DNA of 7,792 nt from JBMNOI01 sp050942995 (lineage in GTDB: Bacteria > Chloroflexota > Anaerolineae > UBA1429), in assembly GCA_050942995.1 (NCBI GenBank), contig JBMNOI010000154.1, positions 1-7,792 of the forward strand, written 5' to 3'. The stretch's first letter is position 1; every line of letters starts with the position of its first letter. The translations under genes were made by a program, and so were the position numbers. Positions 7,155 to 7,792 of the stretch are shown here, one piece after another. The notes beneath the pieces were generated by a model. The model had not been told where the DNA came from. It searched no databases and saw only the letters and a list, made by a program, of their open reading frames with translations.

Positions 7155-7188
7155 ATAAAAAAGGTCGTAGCCGGGTGGGATACGACCT
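7155..7188 (-). terminator. Rho-independent terminator reading leftward
   Basis: AGGTCGTA (7162-7169) pairs perfectly with TACGACCT (7181-7188) over 8 bp, with an 11-base loop. On the minus strand the stem is followed at once by TTTTTATT (complement of 7155-7161). It would stop a leftward transcript entering from the AT-rich segment. No leftward gene is recognisable there, so it may act as an insulator or close an antisense or short RNA. Confidence 0.72.
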
Positions 7189-7222
7189 ACTTTATCTGGC
7201 AAAGGTACTACCTATTGATAAA

Positions 7223-7285
7223 ATGCACCGCTCTAATCAAATCGTTAAAAGATGCACCGCTTTTGCACACCCCTAATTGTTGCAC
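7223..7285 (+). repeat. Direct repeats ATGCACCGCT and related TTGCAC
   Basis: ATGCACCGCT occurs exactly at 7223-7232 and 7252-7261 (29 bases apart), with TTGCAC at 7263-7268 and 7280-7285. Four TGCAC cores in 63 bp of non-coding DNA could be operator sites or a decayed repeat. No regulator is visible nearby. Confidence 0.4.
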
Positions 7286-7371
7286 TACAGAAAGCCCTTT
7301 AACCTTATCTGAGTCGTGATTAAATTAACCAATTCATACCGAGCAATGGAGCCGAGTGCGAGCTACCAAAT

Positions 7372-7424
7372 GGCCGGATGATTTACGAAACGCAAATTCG
7401 TAATCATCCGGTCTTTTGTGTTTT
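7372..7424 (+). terminator. Strong Rho-independent terminator reading rightward
   Basis: A 17-bp stem pairs 7372-7389 with 7397-7413 around a 7-base loop. It has one bulged T and one G-T pair, and the core CCGGATGAT/ATCATCCGG is perfect. It is followed by TTTTGTGTTTT (7414-7424). No plus-strand gene is recognisable upstream, so it either ends a non-coding transcript or is part of a regulated leader for the small ORF at 7488. Confidence 0.8.
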
Positions 7425-7455
7425 GTAAGCATTCGGCTTTTCATAAATTTCTCGC

Positions 7456-7485
7456 TTGGCTCCTTGCATATTCGAAAGGAGTCAA
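7456..7485 (+). promoter_or_regulatory. Hairpin that sequesters the Shine-Dalgarno of the small ORF
   Basis: TTGGCTCCTT (7456-7465) pairs with AAGGAGTCAA (7476-7485) over 10 bp, one of them G-T, around a 10-base loop. The right arm contains the whole SD (AAGGAG 7476-7481) of the ATG at 7488. In RNA this would block ribosome access until it is opened, as in RNA thermometers or translational riboswitches. That behaviour is inferred from the pairing only. Confidence 0.5.
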
Positions 7486-7487
7486 CC

Positions 7488-7682
7488 ATGTGCCAAAACA
7501 ATACTTTCAGAACCACCTCTATTCCGCATCGCACGAAATTTGGTAAGCCAATGACTTACTATAATGATGTGATATGGTATAAAACACATAGTATAAACCC
7601 AAATATCACCAAGTATCATCTGGTATTGTTGACATGCTCTGGTATATATGTTAAAATGGATTTGGTTTTTTTAAGGAGCTGA
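7488..7682 (+). CDS. Small hypothetical protein (64 aa), doubtful
   Basis: The ORF starts at ATG 7488 with a very good SD (AAAGGAG 7475-7481, 6-base gap) and ends at TGA 7680-7682. The product is polar at the N-terminus, with a weakly hydrophobic stretch YHLVLLTCSGIYV near residues 43-55, and is rich in Thr, Tyr, Asn and Ile. I do not recognise it. Codon use is AT-rich like its surroundings and unlike the genes to the left. Against it being a gene, a near-perfect promoter and a second SD-like AAGGAG lie inside its last 55 bases, so the 3' part has another job. It may be a real short peptide, a leader peptide or a chance frame. Confidence 0.3.
   Translation: MCQNNTFRTTSIPHRTKFGKPMTYYNDVIWYKTHSINPNITKYHLVLLTCSGIYVKMDLVFLRS
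7629..7657 (+). promoter_or_regulatory. Sigma70-type promoter for the lipoprotein gene
   Basis: A consensus TTGACA (7629-7634) and TAAAAT (7652-7657) are separated by the ideal 17 bp. The predicted start near 7664 gives a leader of about 45 bases. The leader carries two SD-like sites, AAGGAG at 7673-7678 with no start codon at the right distance and AAAGGAG at 7692-7698, which serves ATG 7709. It is the best promoter in the window. Confidence 0.8.
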
Positions 7683-7708
7683 AAAGAAATAAAAGGAGTA
7701 ATTAAAAA

Positions 7709-7792
7709 ATGAAAAAATTAATCATTACTATTCTGGCAACTTTGCTTATCCTTTCCTTAGTTGGGTGTGCAGGGACGAACGAAACAGCTGAT
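7709..7792 (+). CDS. Lipoprotein with type II signal peptide (3' partial)
   Basis: Only 28 codons are in the window. They begin MKKLIITILATLL and continue to a lipobox L17-V18-G19-C20, followed by a polar start of the mature protein (AGTNETAD). The Lys pair, the hydrophobic core and the lipobox make a classic signal for lipidation at C20 and anchoring on the outer face of the cytoplasmic membrane. AGGAG (7694-7698) lies 10 bases before ATG. Such openings are common in ABC-transporter solute-binding proteins, but the mature domain is cut off and the role is unknown. Codon choice (AAA, TTA, ATT) matches the AT-rich flank and not the GC-rich genes to the left. Confidence 0.8.
   Translation, partial: MKKLIITILATLLILSLVGCAGTNETAD

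Noticed and set aside
6850..7155. 101-residue Arg-rich minus-strand ORF and overlapping frames
   Set aside because: Composition typical of a spurious GC-rich frame, no SD, no recognisable motif.
7163..7188. GGGTGGGATACG resembling a T-box antiterminator sequence
   Set aside because: It sits in the loop of the leftward terminator. No stem I or specifier loop is seen, and no aminoacyl-tRNA synthetase or amino-acid gene follows.
6984..7319. 111-residue plus-strand ORF
   Set aside because: It runs through the leftward terminator hairpin and the TGCAC repeats, changes composition midway and has no motif.
7334..7534. 66-residue minus-strand ORF ahead of the leftward terminator
   Set aside because: It spans the 7372-7413 hairpin and the SD-sequestering hairpin, so its open frame is most likely chance.

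Overview
The window comes from a GC-rich bacterium, most probably a Chloroflexota member (Anaerolineae/Caldilineae-like). This rests on family style only: a secreted PA14-domain protein with very long Thr-Pro-Ala linkers, a multi-pass SPFH-like protein, and high-GC third positions in most genes. No rRNA or other phylogenetic marker is present, so the assignment is an inference. The last ~600 bases are clearly richer in A+T and look like a different compositional segment.

Layout. Positions 1-1092 (+) hold the 3' part of a gene for an exported PA14 protein with two blocks of in-frame DNA repeats in its linker; an intrinsic terminator follows. Positions 1418-2374 (+), with their own promoter, encode a four-TM membrane protein with an SPFH/Band 7-like domain. 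It is convergent with an aldehyde dehydrogenase gene at 2474-3943 (-), and a GC-rich hairpin lies between the two stops. Further along the minus strand are three genes read right to left: a class I SAM methyltransferase broken by a one-base frameshift (5866-6634), a membrane-anchored flavodoxin-like protein (4736-5614), and, 8 bases after that, a CDP-alcohol phosphatidyltransferase-family protein (4164-4727). The last two look like an operon. The methyltransferase and the dehydrogenase are separated from them by 220-250 bp and may be transcribed independently.

Positions 6635-7154 contain no gene I can support. From 7155 on there is a minus-strand terminator, a short direct repeat, a strong plus-strand terminator, and then a small ORF whose Shine-Dalgarno is buried in a perfect-looking hairpin. 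This is followed by a textbook sigma70 promoter and the first 28 codons of a lipoprotein cut by the window end.

Most of the window is ordinary chromosomal housekeeping and accessory content. I see no CRISPR array, transposase, phage module, toxin-antitoxin pair or recognised defence system. The points most worth checking are the methyltransferase frameshift, the SD-sequestering hairpin at 7456-7485, and the composition change near 7200.
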